Part shown: piece by piece, positions 1 through 5,353 of the stretch
Numbering within the stretch: the first letter of the stretch is position 1
Layout of the letters: the number at the start of each line of letters is the position of its first letter
Assembly (NCBI GenBank): GCA_934446355.1
Contig: CAKSEC010000028.1
Location: forward strand, 1 to 7,165
Origin: an uncultured Oscillospiraceae bacterium
GTDB lineage: Bacteria > Bacillota > Clostridia > Oscillospirales > Ruminococcaceae
DNA: 7,165 nt
Direction of reading: 5' to 3'
The notes under the pieces: generated by a model
Seen by the model: only the letters and a program-made list of their open reading frames with translations
Told to the model about the DNA's origin: nothing
Databases searched by the model: none
Program-made: the position numbers and the translations under genes

Positions 1-4
1 AAAA

Positions 5-88
5 TGTCCTCGCACATACGCAAATCAAAGATTTGCTCCGTGCGTATCGGACAATTAAACCACAACCTTGCGGTTATAGTTTAATTGT
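5..88 (+). other. Two overlapping hairpins in the leader before the first gene
   Basis: The first hairpin runs from 5 to 53. It has a perfect 7-bp top (GCAAATC 20-26 with GATTTGC 30-36, loop AAA), then CGCAC 11-15 with GTGCG 40-44, and a base TGTCC 5-9 with GGACA 49-53. The second pairs ACAATTAAAC (51-60) exactly with GTTTAATTGT (79-88) around an inner AACC/GGTT stem with a TTGC loop. Bases 51-53 are claimed by both, so the base of the first and the end of the second cannot form together. Neither is followed by a T run, so they do not look like intrinsic terminators. I recognise no riboswitch class and see no convincing promoter here. The window edge hides what lies upstream. Confidence 0.5.
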
Positions 89-109
89 ATCTGTGACTAG
101 AAAAAAAGG

Positions 110-116
110 GGGAGGT
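110..116 (+). promoter_or_regulatory. Ribosome binding site that sets the start of the repeat-protein gene
   Basis: A purine-rich run ends in GGAGGT at 111-116. It lies 7 bases before GTG at 124, an ideal spacing. An in-frame GTG at 115 overlaps this site and so cannot be its start codon, which is why 124 is preferred. Confidence 0.75.
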
Positions 117-123
117 GCTTCGG

Positions 124-885
124 GTGGACTGCTGCTTATGGTTTGACAAGCACAGGATAAGCAAGGCTCAGGAAATATCCGAGCACTTCGACCTTGCCGC
201 CCTGCGGGGCTATTTCCTTGGCGGACATTTGTCAGAATGGCTGAGAGAGCACGGCGGTGCAGAATACGCAGACAAGCTGGACAGGCTCGACCGCCGCTGC
301 AGCGACCTAAACCGCAGGCTTGCAGAGATATTCGGACACACGGTCAGCGCAGTATCCATATTCACCGGCAATGCCGCAGAAGAACGCACGCATTCCCCTT
401 TTGAGTGCAGCGGCTCGGCATATTACGGCAGCGGCAGTTTTGCAGGCTATATGTACGGCTCCGGCAGGCTTGCAGGAAGCTTTGGCGGCTCCGGCTGGCT
501 GCGTCTTGGAAGCTTTTACGGCGGAACAGGCTCATGGCTCGGCAGCTATGCTTACGGAAGCGGCGGGCTTATGGGCGGCAGCTTCCGCAGATTCAGTCTG
601 TGGGAATGGGAGTGGGAGTGGAGATCCCTCGGCTCGTTCAGGCAGACCGGCTCTTTCCTCGGAAGCTATACGGGACTGTTTTCCGGAAGCTTCATGGGAT
701 TCGGCTCGTATATTTTCGGCTCGGCGGCGTATCTGATAGGCTCTTTTCGCAGGACTGCGGGTCAGGGACACAGCAGCTTCTGCGGTTCGGGCTTCATGAC
801 CCCCGACGAATACGACAGAATAATGTTCGAGTGTCTGCACAGGTGTCCGCTGGACTGCTTCGGGTACGGTATCCACATTATTTAG
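124..885 (+). CDS. Gly-Ser-aromatic repeat protein of unknown function
   Basis: The 253-residue product starts at GTG 124, placed by the GGAGGT site. Residues 10-71 are a predicted helical, charged domain (FDLAALRGYFLGGHLSEWL at 22-40, then a segment ending LAEIFG). I recall similar N-terminal segments on other clostridial proteins but cannot name the family. Residues 96-223 are low complexity: 19 Gly-Ser dipeptides, 12 of them followed by Phe, Tyr or Trp, spaced mostly 4 to 8 residues apart. They are interrupted by an alternating Trp-Glu tract at 160-166. The C-terminal tail is not repetitive and holds Cys237, Cys241 and Cys245 in a CX3CX3C arrangement. There is no signal peptide or clear membrane segment. 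The TAG stop lies inside the next gene's ribosome binding site, so translation is probably coupled. It could be a substrate for modification, a structural protein or a multi-core peptide precursor; none is shown. Confidence 0.75.
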   Translation: MDCCLWFDKHRISKAQEISEHFDLAALRGYFLGGHLSEWLREHGGAEYADKLDRLDRRCSDLNRRLAEIFGHTVSAVSIFTGNAAEERTHSPFECSGSAYYGSGSFAGYMYGSGRLAGSFGGSGWLRLGSFYGGTGSWLGSYAYGSGGLMGGSFRRFSLWEWEWEWRSLGSFRQTGSFLGSYTGLFSGSFMGFGSYIFGSAAYLIGSFRRTAGQGHSSFCGSGFMTPDEYDRIMFECLHRCPLDCFGYGIHII

Positions 886-894
886 GAGTACGAT

Positions 895-1719
895 TTGGAC
901 GCATTTCATATAATTTCAACTGCTCCGTTTTTTGCCAAAAGCAACGGGGCTTTTGCTTTGGAAGATTTCGATCTCTACTGCGCCGTTATCTCTGCGCTTG
1001 TGTGGCGAAGGGACGGCAGCAGGATATATCTTTACTGCGACAGCGCAGCAGGCGAGTATATACGCACCGCAGGTCTGGAGCAGGTCTGGGACGGGGTGCG
1101 CTGCACTGTGCCCTCCGACCTTGACGGCATAGACCCGGAAATGTTCTGGGCGGCGGGAAAGCTGCTTGCACTAAGTCAGATGCCCGCTCCATGCGTGATG
1201 ATAGATACTGACTTCATCGCATGGAACAAGCCGGATTTTGGCAGCGATATTATTGCCGCTCATCGAGAGGATCTGTCACCCGACATCTATCCCCCGCTGG
1301 AGTATTTCTCTGCTGCCGGACATATCCTGCCGGACTTCAGCCGTGAGGTACTGCCGCTGAATACGGCGTTTCTGTATGTGCCGGACGATGATTTTCGGCT
1401 ATTCTATACCTCGCAGGCTATCGCTTTCATGAAGTCCGCACAGCGGGTCGGTGAAAGGCTCAGATATATGGTATTCGCCGAGCAGAGAATGGCGGCGATG
1501 TGCGCTGATTACACAGGAACGGCAGTCAGGACGCTGCTCGACAAGGATATGCTGTTCTTCCCGCAGGACAGCTATACCCACCTGTGGGGAGCGAAGCAGC
1601 AGATGAGAGATCACCCTGAGTTAAGGGCAGATTTCATAAGAAGCTGCGCCGAAAGGATACGCAGGGACTTCCCGCAGTGGGAATGGACCATCGGCAGGAT
1701 AGAGGAGGCTTCACGGTGA
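895..1719 (+). CDS. DUF6734-like protein, putative GT-A-fold glycosyltransferase
   Basis: The start is TTG 895, supported by AGGAG at 884-888 with 6-base spacing; no ATG fits as well. The 274-residue product has no signal peptide and is probably cytosolic. Its layout resembles the DUF6734 family from memory. An N-terminal half with alternating hydrophobic strands ends at MIDTDF (102-107), where D104 and D106 form a DxD-like pair such as metal-dependent glycosyltransferases use to hold a nucleotide sugar. LNTAF (155-159), FAEQR (194-198) and YTHLWGAKQ (227-235) follow and look like the later conserved blocks. Donor sugar and acceptor cannot be told from the sequence. The gene sits directly behind the Ser-rich repeat protein, which is therefore a candidate acceptor (inference). 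It overlaps the cysteine desulfurase gene by four bases (GTGA). The family match is moderately sure, the enzymatic role is not. Confidence 0.7.
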   Translation: MDAFHIISTAPFFAKSNGAFALEDFDLYCAVISALVWRRDGSRIYLYCDSAAGEYIRTAGLEQVWDGVRCTVPSDLDGIDPEMFWAAGKLLALSQMPAPCVMIDTDFIAWNKPDFGSDIIAAHREDLSPDIYPPLEYFSAAGHILPDFSREVLPLNTAFLYVPDDDFRLFYTSQAIAFMKSAQRVGERLRYMVFAEQRMAAMCADYTGTAVRTLLDKDMLFFPQDSYTHLWGAKQQMRDHPELRADFIRSCAERIRRDFPQWEWTIGRIEEASR

Positions 1720-2861
1720 TCTATCTGGACAATGCGGCGAGTGCGCCGGTGCTGGAATGCGCTTTGGCTGCGGCTGACCCGTTTCTGAAAGAATGCTGCG
1801 GGAATCCCTCGTCGATACACACGGAGGGACGGCGTGCCGCCCTTGCGCTGATAAAGGCGAGGGAACAGTGCGCTGCGGCGATAGGCGCCCAGCCCGATGA
1901 GATAATATTCACCTCAGGCGGCACAGAATCTGACAATATGGCAGTAATGCAGGCGCTTGCCCTTGCTGAATGCGGAAAAGCTAAGCGTGTCGTGACATCT
2001 ATGATAGAGCACCCCGCAGTACTTGAAAGCTGCAGATATCTTGAACGGCTAGGCTTTGAGGTGGCATATCTGCCGGTGGACGAGTTCGGCTATGTGTCAA
2101 CAGAGCGTGCCGCAGAGGTCATCACGCAGGACGCTGCGCTCGTGTCGGTAATGACGGCAAACAACGAGGTCGGCACACTGCAGCCTGTCCGTGAGATAGC
2201 TGAGATATGTCGGGAAAAGGGCGTGGCGTTCCACACTGACGCAGTTCAGGCGGCTGGACATATCCCGCTTGACGTGAAAACGCTCGGCTGCGATATGCTG
2301 TCGATATCTGCGCATAAGCTTGGCGGACTACGTGGAGCAGGTCTGCTTTACTGCCGCAGAGGGCTTACCCCACAGCCACTGATATACGGCGGCGGTCAGG
2401 AAAACGGTCTGCGCTCCGGCACGGAAAATACCCCTGCGATAGCGGCAATGGGCGCAGCAATGGAGCATTCTTCGCAAGATATACAGCGCAGGGCTGATAA
2501 TATAGCCGCAATGCGGGACAGGCTCATAGAGCTGCTTCTGAGGATACCGGCAAGCCGGCTCAACGGCGGCGCTTCCCCACGGCTGTGCGGAAATGTCAAT
2601 ATGTCCTTCGCAGGCGTCGAGGGAGAATCGCTCGTGCTGGGGCTTGATATGAGGGGCGTCTGCGCCTCCTCAGGGTCAGCTTGTTCAAGCGGGAATGAAC
2701 AGCCCTCTCACGTACTGCGTGCGATGGGCGTGCCTGAGGATATGCTTAAAGGCTCGCTCAGGCTGACTCTATCAGAGTTCAGCACTATACAGGAGATAGA
2801 GCAGGCGGCTCAGGCGGTAACCGATACAGTAAGCCTGCTTCGGTCGCTCAGAGAGCATTAA
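1716..2861 (+). CDS. Cysteine desulfurase, IscS/NifS type (PLP-dependent)
   Basis: The enzyme removes sulfur from L-cysteine, giving alanine and a protein-bound persulfide used for Fe-S clusters, tRNA thiolation or other sulfur transfer. The 381-residue length is normal. The start is GTG 1716, behind AGAGGAGG (1701-1708), giving the typical first residues MIYLDNAAS. Conserved features are H99 (stacks on PLP), N150 in TANNEVGT, D175 and Q178 in HTDAVQ, the PLP lysine K201 in SISAHK, RSGTEN at 233-238, and the catalytic C323 in SSGSACSSG, which lies in the long mobile loop of group I enzymes. All catalytic residues are present. The usual partners (iscU, thiI, mnmA) are not adjacent. Instead it overlaps the DUF6734-like gene and is followed after 25 bases by the macro-domain gene, so its sulfur acceptor is unknown. 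Whether it is the housekeeping copy or a dedicated one cannot be decided. Confidence 0.95.
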   Translation: MIYLDNAASAPVLECALAAADPFLKECCGNPSSIHTEGRRAALALIKAREQCAAAIGAQPDEIIFTSGGTESDNMAVMQALALAECGKAKRVVTSMIEHPAVLESCRYLERLGFEVAYLPVDEFGYVSTERAAEVITQDAALVSVMTANNEVGTLQPVREIAEICREKGVAFHTDAVQAAGHIPLDVKTLGCDMLSISAHKLGGLRGAGLLYCRRGLTPQPLIYGGGQENGLRSGTENTPAIAAMGAAMEHSSQDIQRRADNIAAMRDRLIELLLRIPASRLNGGASPRLCGNVNMSFAGVEGESLVLGLDMRGVCASSGSACSSGNEQPSHVLRAMGVPEDMLKGSLRLTLSEFSTIQEIEQAAQAVTDTVSLLRSLREH

Positions 2862-2886
2862 AGACGGCTTCTGAAAGGAGAATATT

Positions 2887-3894
2887 ATGCCCTTTATAAT
2901 AGTTCGTAACGATATCACGAAAATGCAGGTGGACGCCGTTGTGAATGCGGCGAACAAATCGCTGCTCGGCGGCGGTGGAGTTGACGGTGCAATACACAGG
3001 GCGGCAGGCGCAGGTCTGCTGATGGAATGTATCAGACTGCACGGCTGCAAGACCGGAGAAGCCAAGCTGACCGGCGGGCACAAAATGCCGTGCAGATACA
3101 TAATCCACACGGTCGGCCCCGTCTGGCACGGCGGCAGCGAAAACGAGCCAGAACTTCTGTACTCCTGCTATGCCAACTCACTGCGGCTGGCTGCTGAAAA
3201 AGACTGCAAAAGCGTGGCTTTTCCGCTGATTTCTGCAGGAATATACGGCTACCCAAAGGAACAGGCTCTGGAAATAGCGCACAGGGCAATAACCGATTTC
3301 CTGACCGAGCATGACGAGATGGAAGTATATCTCGCAGTGCTCGACAAGAAAATGGTGGAACTTGGCAGCGGTATTGCCGACAGAGTAAAGGAATACATCG
3401 ACGACCACTATGTCGAGCAGCTTGAATCAGAAGAGGCGCGCCCCCGCCTGAAAAGGACGCAGACGTTCAGTGCGCCGTCGTACACACCAGCAGCATTTTA
3501 CGGCGAACTTCTGGAAGAAAGCCCGTGTTCGCTGGAAGAACGGCTCAGCAATACGGACGAGGGATTCTCGGCGGCTCTCCTCAGGCTGATAGATGAACGC
3601 GGCATGAAAGACAGCGAGGTATATAAAAAGGCGAACATCGACAGAAAGCTGTTCTCAAAAATACGCTGCGACGCAGCCTACCGCCCGAAAAAGCAAACCG
3701 TACTCGCCTTTGCTCTGGCGCTTGAACTGACCCTGCCGGAAACGGAGCAGCTTCTGAAAAAGGCGGGATATTCCCTGTCGGACAGCATTAAATTCGACGT
3801 TATCGTCAAGTTCTTCATAGAAAGCCGAATATACGATATATTCACGGTGAATCAGGCGCTGTTTGAGTACGACCAGACGCTTATAGGAATATAA
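2887..3894 (+). CDS. MacroD-type macro domain protein with C-terminal helical (HTH-like) domain
   Basis: Start ATG 2887 follows AAAGGAG (2874-2880) by 6 bases. Residues 1 to about 170 form a macro domain of the MacroD/YmdB class, which binds ADP-ribose and removes ADP-ribose from proteins or deacetylates O-acetyl-ADP-ribose. Visible features are D9 in the NDIT adenine contact, N23 in VVNAANKS, the GGGGVDGAIH loop with D33, HTVGPVW (74-80) and the phosphate loop SAGIYGYP (116-123). A polar linker (about 180-220) leads to a second helical domain (225-335), including DSEVYKKANIDRKLFSKI (242-259), which looks like an Xre-type helix-turn-helix, and ends with a conserved-looking FDVIVKFFIESRIYDI segment. 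This fusion is, from memory, recurrent in Firmicutes. The protein is much longer than a lone macro domain (about 170-180 residues). It ends the four-gene operon and is followed at once by a structured repeat. Confidence 0.92.
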   Translation: MPFIIVRNDITKMQVDAVVNAANKSLLGGGGVDGAIHRAAGAGLLMECIRLHGCKTGEAKLTGGHKMPCRYIIHTVGPVWHGGSENEPELLYSCYANSLRLAAEKDCKSVAFPLISAGIYGYPKEQALEIAHRAITDFLTEHDEMEVYLAVLDKKMVELGSGIADRVKEYIDDHYVEQLESEEARPRLKRTQTFSAPSYTPAAFYGELLEESPCSLEERLSNTDEGFSAALLRLIDERGMKDSEVYKKANIDRKLFSKIRCDAAYRPKKQTVLAFALALELTLPETEQLLKKAGYSLSDSIKFDVIVKFFIESRIYDIFTVNQALFEYDQTLIGI

Positions 3895-3900
3895 TACCTA

Positions 3901-4005
3901 CAGACTGGCAAGAAGCCCTCAGATTCTAGGAACCCGCCCTACGGCTAGGCTTTGTGCCTGCCGTAGGGCGGGTGACGACGAAGATGAGGGCTTCTCGCCA
4001 GTCTG
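3901..4005 (+). repeat. Structured 105-base repeat, copy 1
   Basis: This long hairpin begins six bases after the macro gene stop. The outer arms (3901-3921 with 3985-4005) pair over 21 positions with one A-C mismatch. The inner arms (CCCGCCCTACGG 3933-3944 with CCGTAGGGCGGG 3961-3972) pair perfectly over 12. The apical loop CTAGGCTTTGTGCCTG (3945-3960) contains its own AGGC/GCCT stem. Between the stems lie GATTCTAGGAA on the left and TGACGACGAAGA on the right. The same loops recur at 4097-4201 and 7069-7165 while the inner stem sequence differs. There is no T run behind it, so it is not a normal intrinsic terminator. It could be a structured RNA at the operon's 3' end, an mRNA-protecting hairpin, or a non-autonomous REP/MITE-like mobile repeat. 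Confidence 0.9.
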
Positions 4006-4006
4006 T

Positions 4007-4023
4007 GTCGCTTGGGAAGCGAC
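4007..4023 (+). other. Small perfect hairpin between repeat copies 1 and 2
   Basis: GTCGCTT (4007-4013) pairs with AAGCGAC (4017-4023) around a GGG loop, two bases after copy 1. An alternative fold pairs TTGGGA with TCCCAA further on. No T run follows. The rest of the 91 bases between the two repeat copies holds a TATAAT at 4045-4050 without a fitting -35 box, and nothing else I can support. Confidence 0.45.
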
Positions 4024-4096
4024 CAAAATCCCTCTTCCCAATGATATAATGTTGACAGTGGAACTGCCACACATCTTGTTGAAAAAGTATCTTCTT

Positions 4097-4201
4097 CAGG
4101 GTGGCGAGAAAGGTGCAGATGCTAGGAAACGGCATTTCGGCTAGGCTTTGTGCCTGCCGAAATGTCGTTGACGACGCAGATGTGCCTTTATCGTCAGCCT
4201 G
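4097..4201 (+). repeat. Structured 105-base repeat, copy 2
   Basis: This copy has exactly the same length as copy 1 and lies 32 bases before the VWA start codon, so it is in that gene's upstream region. The inner arms ACGGCATTTCGG (4130-4141 region) and CCGAAATGTCGT pair with one G-U. The outer AAAGGTGCA and TGTGCCTTT pair with two more G-U. The outermost CAGG..TGGCGA and TCGTCAGCCTG add another. The apical loop is identical to copy 1. In the internal loop, T of the left strand and A of the right strand in copy 1 become G and C here, a compensating change. TTGAAAAAGT at 4079-4088 precedes it and also precedes copy 3 (7052-7061), so the repeat unit may extend 5' by about 18 bases. Confidence 0.9.
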
Positions 4202-4233
4202 CTGCCACAGAACATCATTCGGGAGGTTATAAT

Positions 4234-4881
4234 ATGGGAAACAACATCACAGAGCTGGTATTCATTCTTGATATGAGCGGTTCAATGCAGGGGCTGAGAA
4301 GCGACACGATAGGCGGCTTCAATTCAATGATCGAAAAGCAGAGAGCGGAAACGGGCGTAGCTTTCGTTTCAACCGTGCTTTTCAATACCGAAAGCAAAGT
4401 CGTGCACGACCGTGTGCCGCTTGAGAAGGTCGAACCTATGACTGACAGAGAATACACCCCCATGGGCGGCACCGCCCTGCTGGACGCAGTCGGAAGTGCG
4501 ATACACCACATAGGGAATATCCACAAATACGCAAGACCAGAGGACGTGCCGGAAAACACGCTGTTTGTCATAACCACGGACGGAATGGAGAACAGCAGCG
4601 TGCACTATGACCTGAAAAAGGTCAAGAAAATGATTGAAAGGCAGCAGGAGCGTTACGGCTGGAAGTTCATATTCCTCGGTGCGAATATCGACGCAGCACA
4701 GACGGCACACAGCATGGGCATAGCCCGTGAATACGCCGCAGATTACTGCGCCGACAGCAGCGGCTCAGAGGTCATGTATTCCGCAATGTGCGAAGCCGTT
4801 ACCTGCACACGCAAGAAAGCGCCGAGCATGAACTGGCGCAGGCTGCTTGATGAGGATAATGCGAAGCGCAAGGCAAGATGA
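4234..4881 (+). CDS. von Willebrand factor A (VWA) domain protein, TerY-like
   Basis: The 215-residue product starts at ATG 4234, seven bases after GGAGG (4222-4226); upstream in-frame starts would lie inside the repeat and have no ribosome binding site. Nearly the whole protein is one VWA domain. The metal-ion-dependent adhesion site is complete: DMSGS (13-17), T80 in GGTALLDA, and D116 in TTDG. A Mg2+-dependent protein-protein contact is therefore expected. There is no signal peptide or membrane segment, so it acts in the cytosol. The segment KKVKKMIERQQERYGWKF (128-144 region) and FLGANIDA (147-154) are typical of a Firmicutes VWA subgroup that I recall being linked to stress, tellurite-resistance-like and phage contexts. 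The partner is unknown. The macro-domain gene upstream is a plausible functional neighbour, though two repeat copies separate them. The C-terminus is short and basic. Confidence 0.9.
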   Translation: MGNNITELVFILDMSGSMQGLRSDTIGGFNSMIEKQRAETGVAFVSTVLFNTESKVVHDRVPLEKVEPMTDREYTPMGGTALLDAVGSAIHHIGNIHKYARPEDVPENTLFVITTDGMENSSVHYDLKKVKKMIERQQERYGWKFIFLGANIDAAQTAHSMGIAREYAADYCADSSGSEVMYSAMCEAVTCTRKKAPSMNWRRLLDEDNAKRKAR

Positions 4882-4923
4882 CCTGCGCAGCCCTTGCCTG
4901 AGAAATTTAGGCGGTATTACCCC

Positions 4924-4952
4924 TTGACAAAAACCTGAACAGGTGGTATAAT
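4924..4952 (+). promoter_or_regulatory. Sigma-A promoter for the leuA leader
   Basis: A consensus -35 box TTGACA (4924-4929) and a consensus -10 box TATAAT (4947-4952) are separated by exactly 17 bases. A TG at 4944-4945 one base before the -10 box adds an extended -10 element. Transcription should start near 4959. It lies 42 bases after the VWA stop codon, so leuA has its own promoter. This is by far the best promoter in the window. Confidence 0.92.
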
Positions 4953-4966
4953 CAAATAGTAAGGTG

Positions 4967-5005
4967 TTTCTGACAGGTGCTCATTAATAATACCGAGGTC
5001 AGAAA
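4967..5005 (+). other. Extra 5' hairpin at the start of the leuA leader
   Basis: TTTCTGAC (4967-4974) pairs perfectly with GTCAGAAA (4998-5005). Inside it, GGT (4976-4978) can pair with ACC (4992-4994). It forms within about ten bases of the likely transcript 5' end and before T-box Stem I. It may protect the transcript 5' end or be specific to this leader; its role is not shown. Confidence 0.55.
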
Positions 5006-5021
5006 GCCAGTGGAATATGTT

Positions 5022-5255
5022 GAAATGCGATGATAGGAAACAAAGCCTTGAGGCACTTTCAGAGAACCGGCGGTTGGTGCGAGCCGGCAGGGCGTCTTGG
5101 TCATAGCTCCTCCTTGAGCAGAACGGCTGAACAGCACGCTAATTAAGCCGTTACGGTTTCTCCCGTTATAGAGAGACACATTGTATGATGTGGACGAGTG
5201 GGCAGTTTTCTGCCAATGAGAGTGGTACCGTGGAGTATTAAGCTTCATCTCTTGA
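5022..5255 (+). promoter_or_regulatory. Leucine T-box riboswitch (leuA leader)
   Basis: The leader senses uncharged tRNA-Leu and lets transcription continue into leuA when leucine is scarce. Stem I begins with the GATGA motif (near 5029) and has the distal AGAGAA with a CCGGC/GCCGG stem and GGTTGGTGCGA (about 5060-5087). The specifier is read as CTC (Leu) at 5107-5109, because the next bases TCCT (5111-5114) pair with AGGA (5035-5038) and CTTGAG follows, as in other leucine leaders. Stem II is AACGGCT (5122-5128) with AGCCGTT (5146-5152); CACAT/ATGTG (5177-5192) and GGCAG-TTTT-CTGCC (5201-5214, Stem III) follow. The T-box itself is AGAGTGGTACCGTGG (5219-5233). Its UGGU matches an ACCA tRNA end, fitting tRNA-Leu's usual discriminator A. 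Pairing of GAGA with TCTC (5248-5251 region) would form the antiterminator and break the terminator. Confidence 0.95.
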
Positions 5256-5272
5256 TGAGATGAAGCTTTTTT
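5240..5272 (+). terminator. Intrinsic terminator of the T-box leader
   Basis: AAGCTTCATCTC (5240-5251) pairs perfectly with GAGATGAAGCTT (5257-5268) around TTGAT. A T run follows to 5272 and continues as ATTTT. Its 5' arm overlaps the 3' part of the antiterminator, so the two structures exclude each other. The remaining bases up to the leuA start (5273-5353) hold only a small GGGC-TTT-GCCC stem and the ribosome binding site. Confidence 0.95.
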
Positions 5273-5353
5273 ATTTTGCGTGACTTTTGCAATTCAACGT
5301 TATTCAAATATTGCGATCAGCGCAGGGGCTTTGCCCGGAAAGGAAGAAGAGAT

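Noticed and set aside
320..1124. Long open frames on the + strand overlapping the repeat-protein gene in other frames
   Set aside because: They have no ribosome binding site and arise from the Gly-Ser repeat composition. The chosen frame has a good site, a recognisable N-terminal domain and a stop inside the next gene's ribosome binding site.
3901..4005. Repeat copy 1 as an ordinary intrinsic terminator of the operon
   Set aside because: No T run follows on the + strand, and the conserved loops and internal bulges are not needed for a terminator.
4045..4057. Possible promoter for the VWA gene (TATAAT 4045-4050, TTGACA 4052-4057)
   Set aside because: The boxes are in the wrong order, and neither has a partner box at 16-18 bases.
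3926..4135. Minus-strand open frame across repeat copies 1 and 2
   Set aside because: It simply reads through the repeats and the spacer, with no ribosome binding site or recognisable protein.
4150..4233. Upstream in-frame extension of the VWA gene into repeat copy 2
   Set aside because: It would translate the structured repeat. ATG 4234 has a proper GGAGG site and begins right at the VWA domain.
4871..4899. Terminator after the VWA gene (AGGCAAG with CTTGCCT)
   Set aside because: The stem overlaps the end of the coding region, has a large loop and no T run, so it is too weak to call.
4977..5033. Short GTG-started leader peptide frame in the leuA leader
   Set aside because: It has only one leucine codon, a poor ribosome binding site and overlaps T-box Stem I. 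The T-box explains the regulation.
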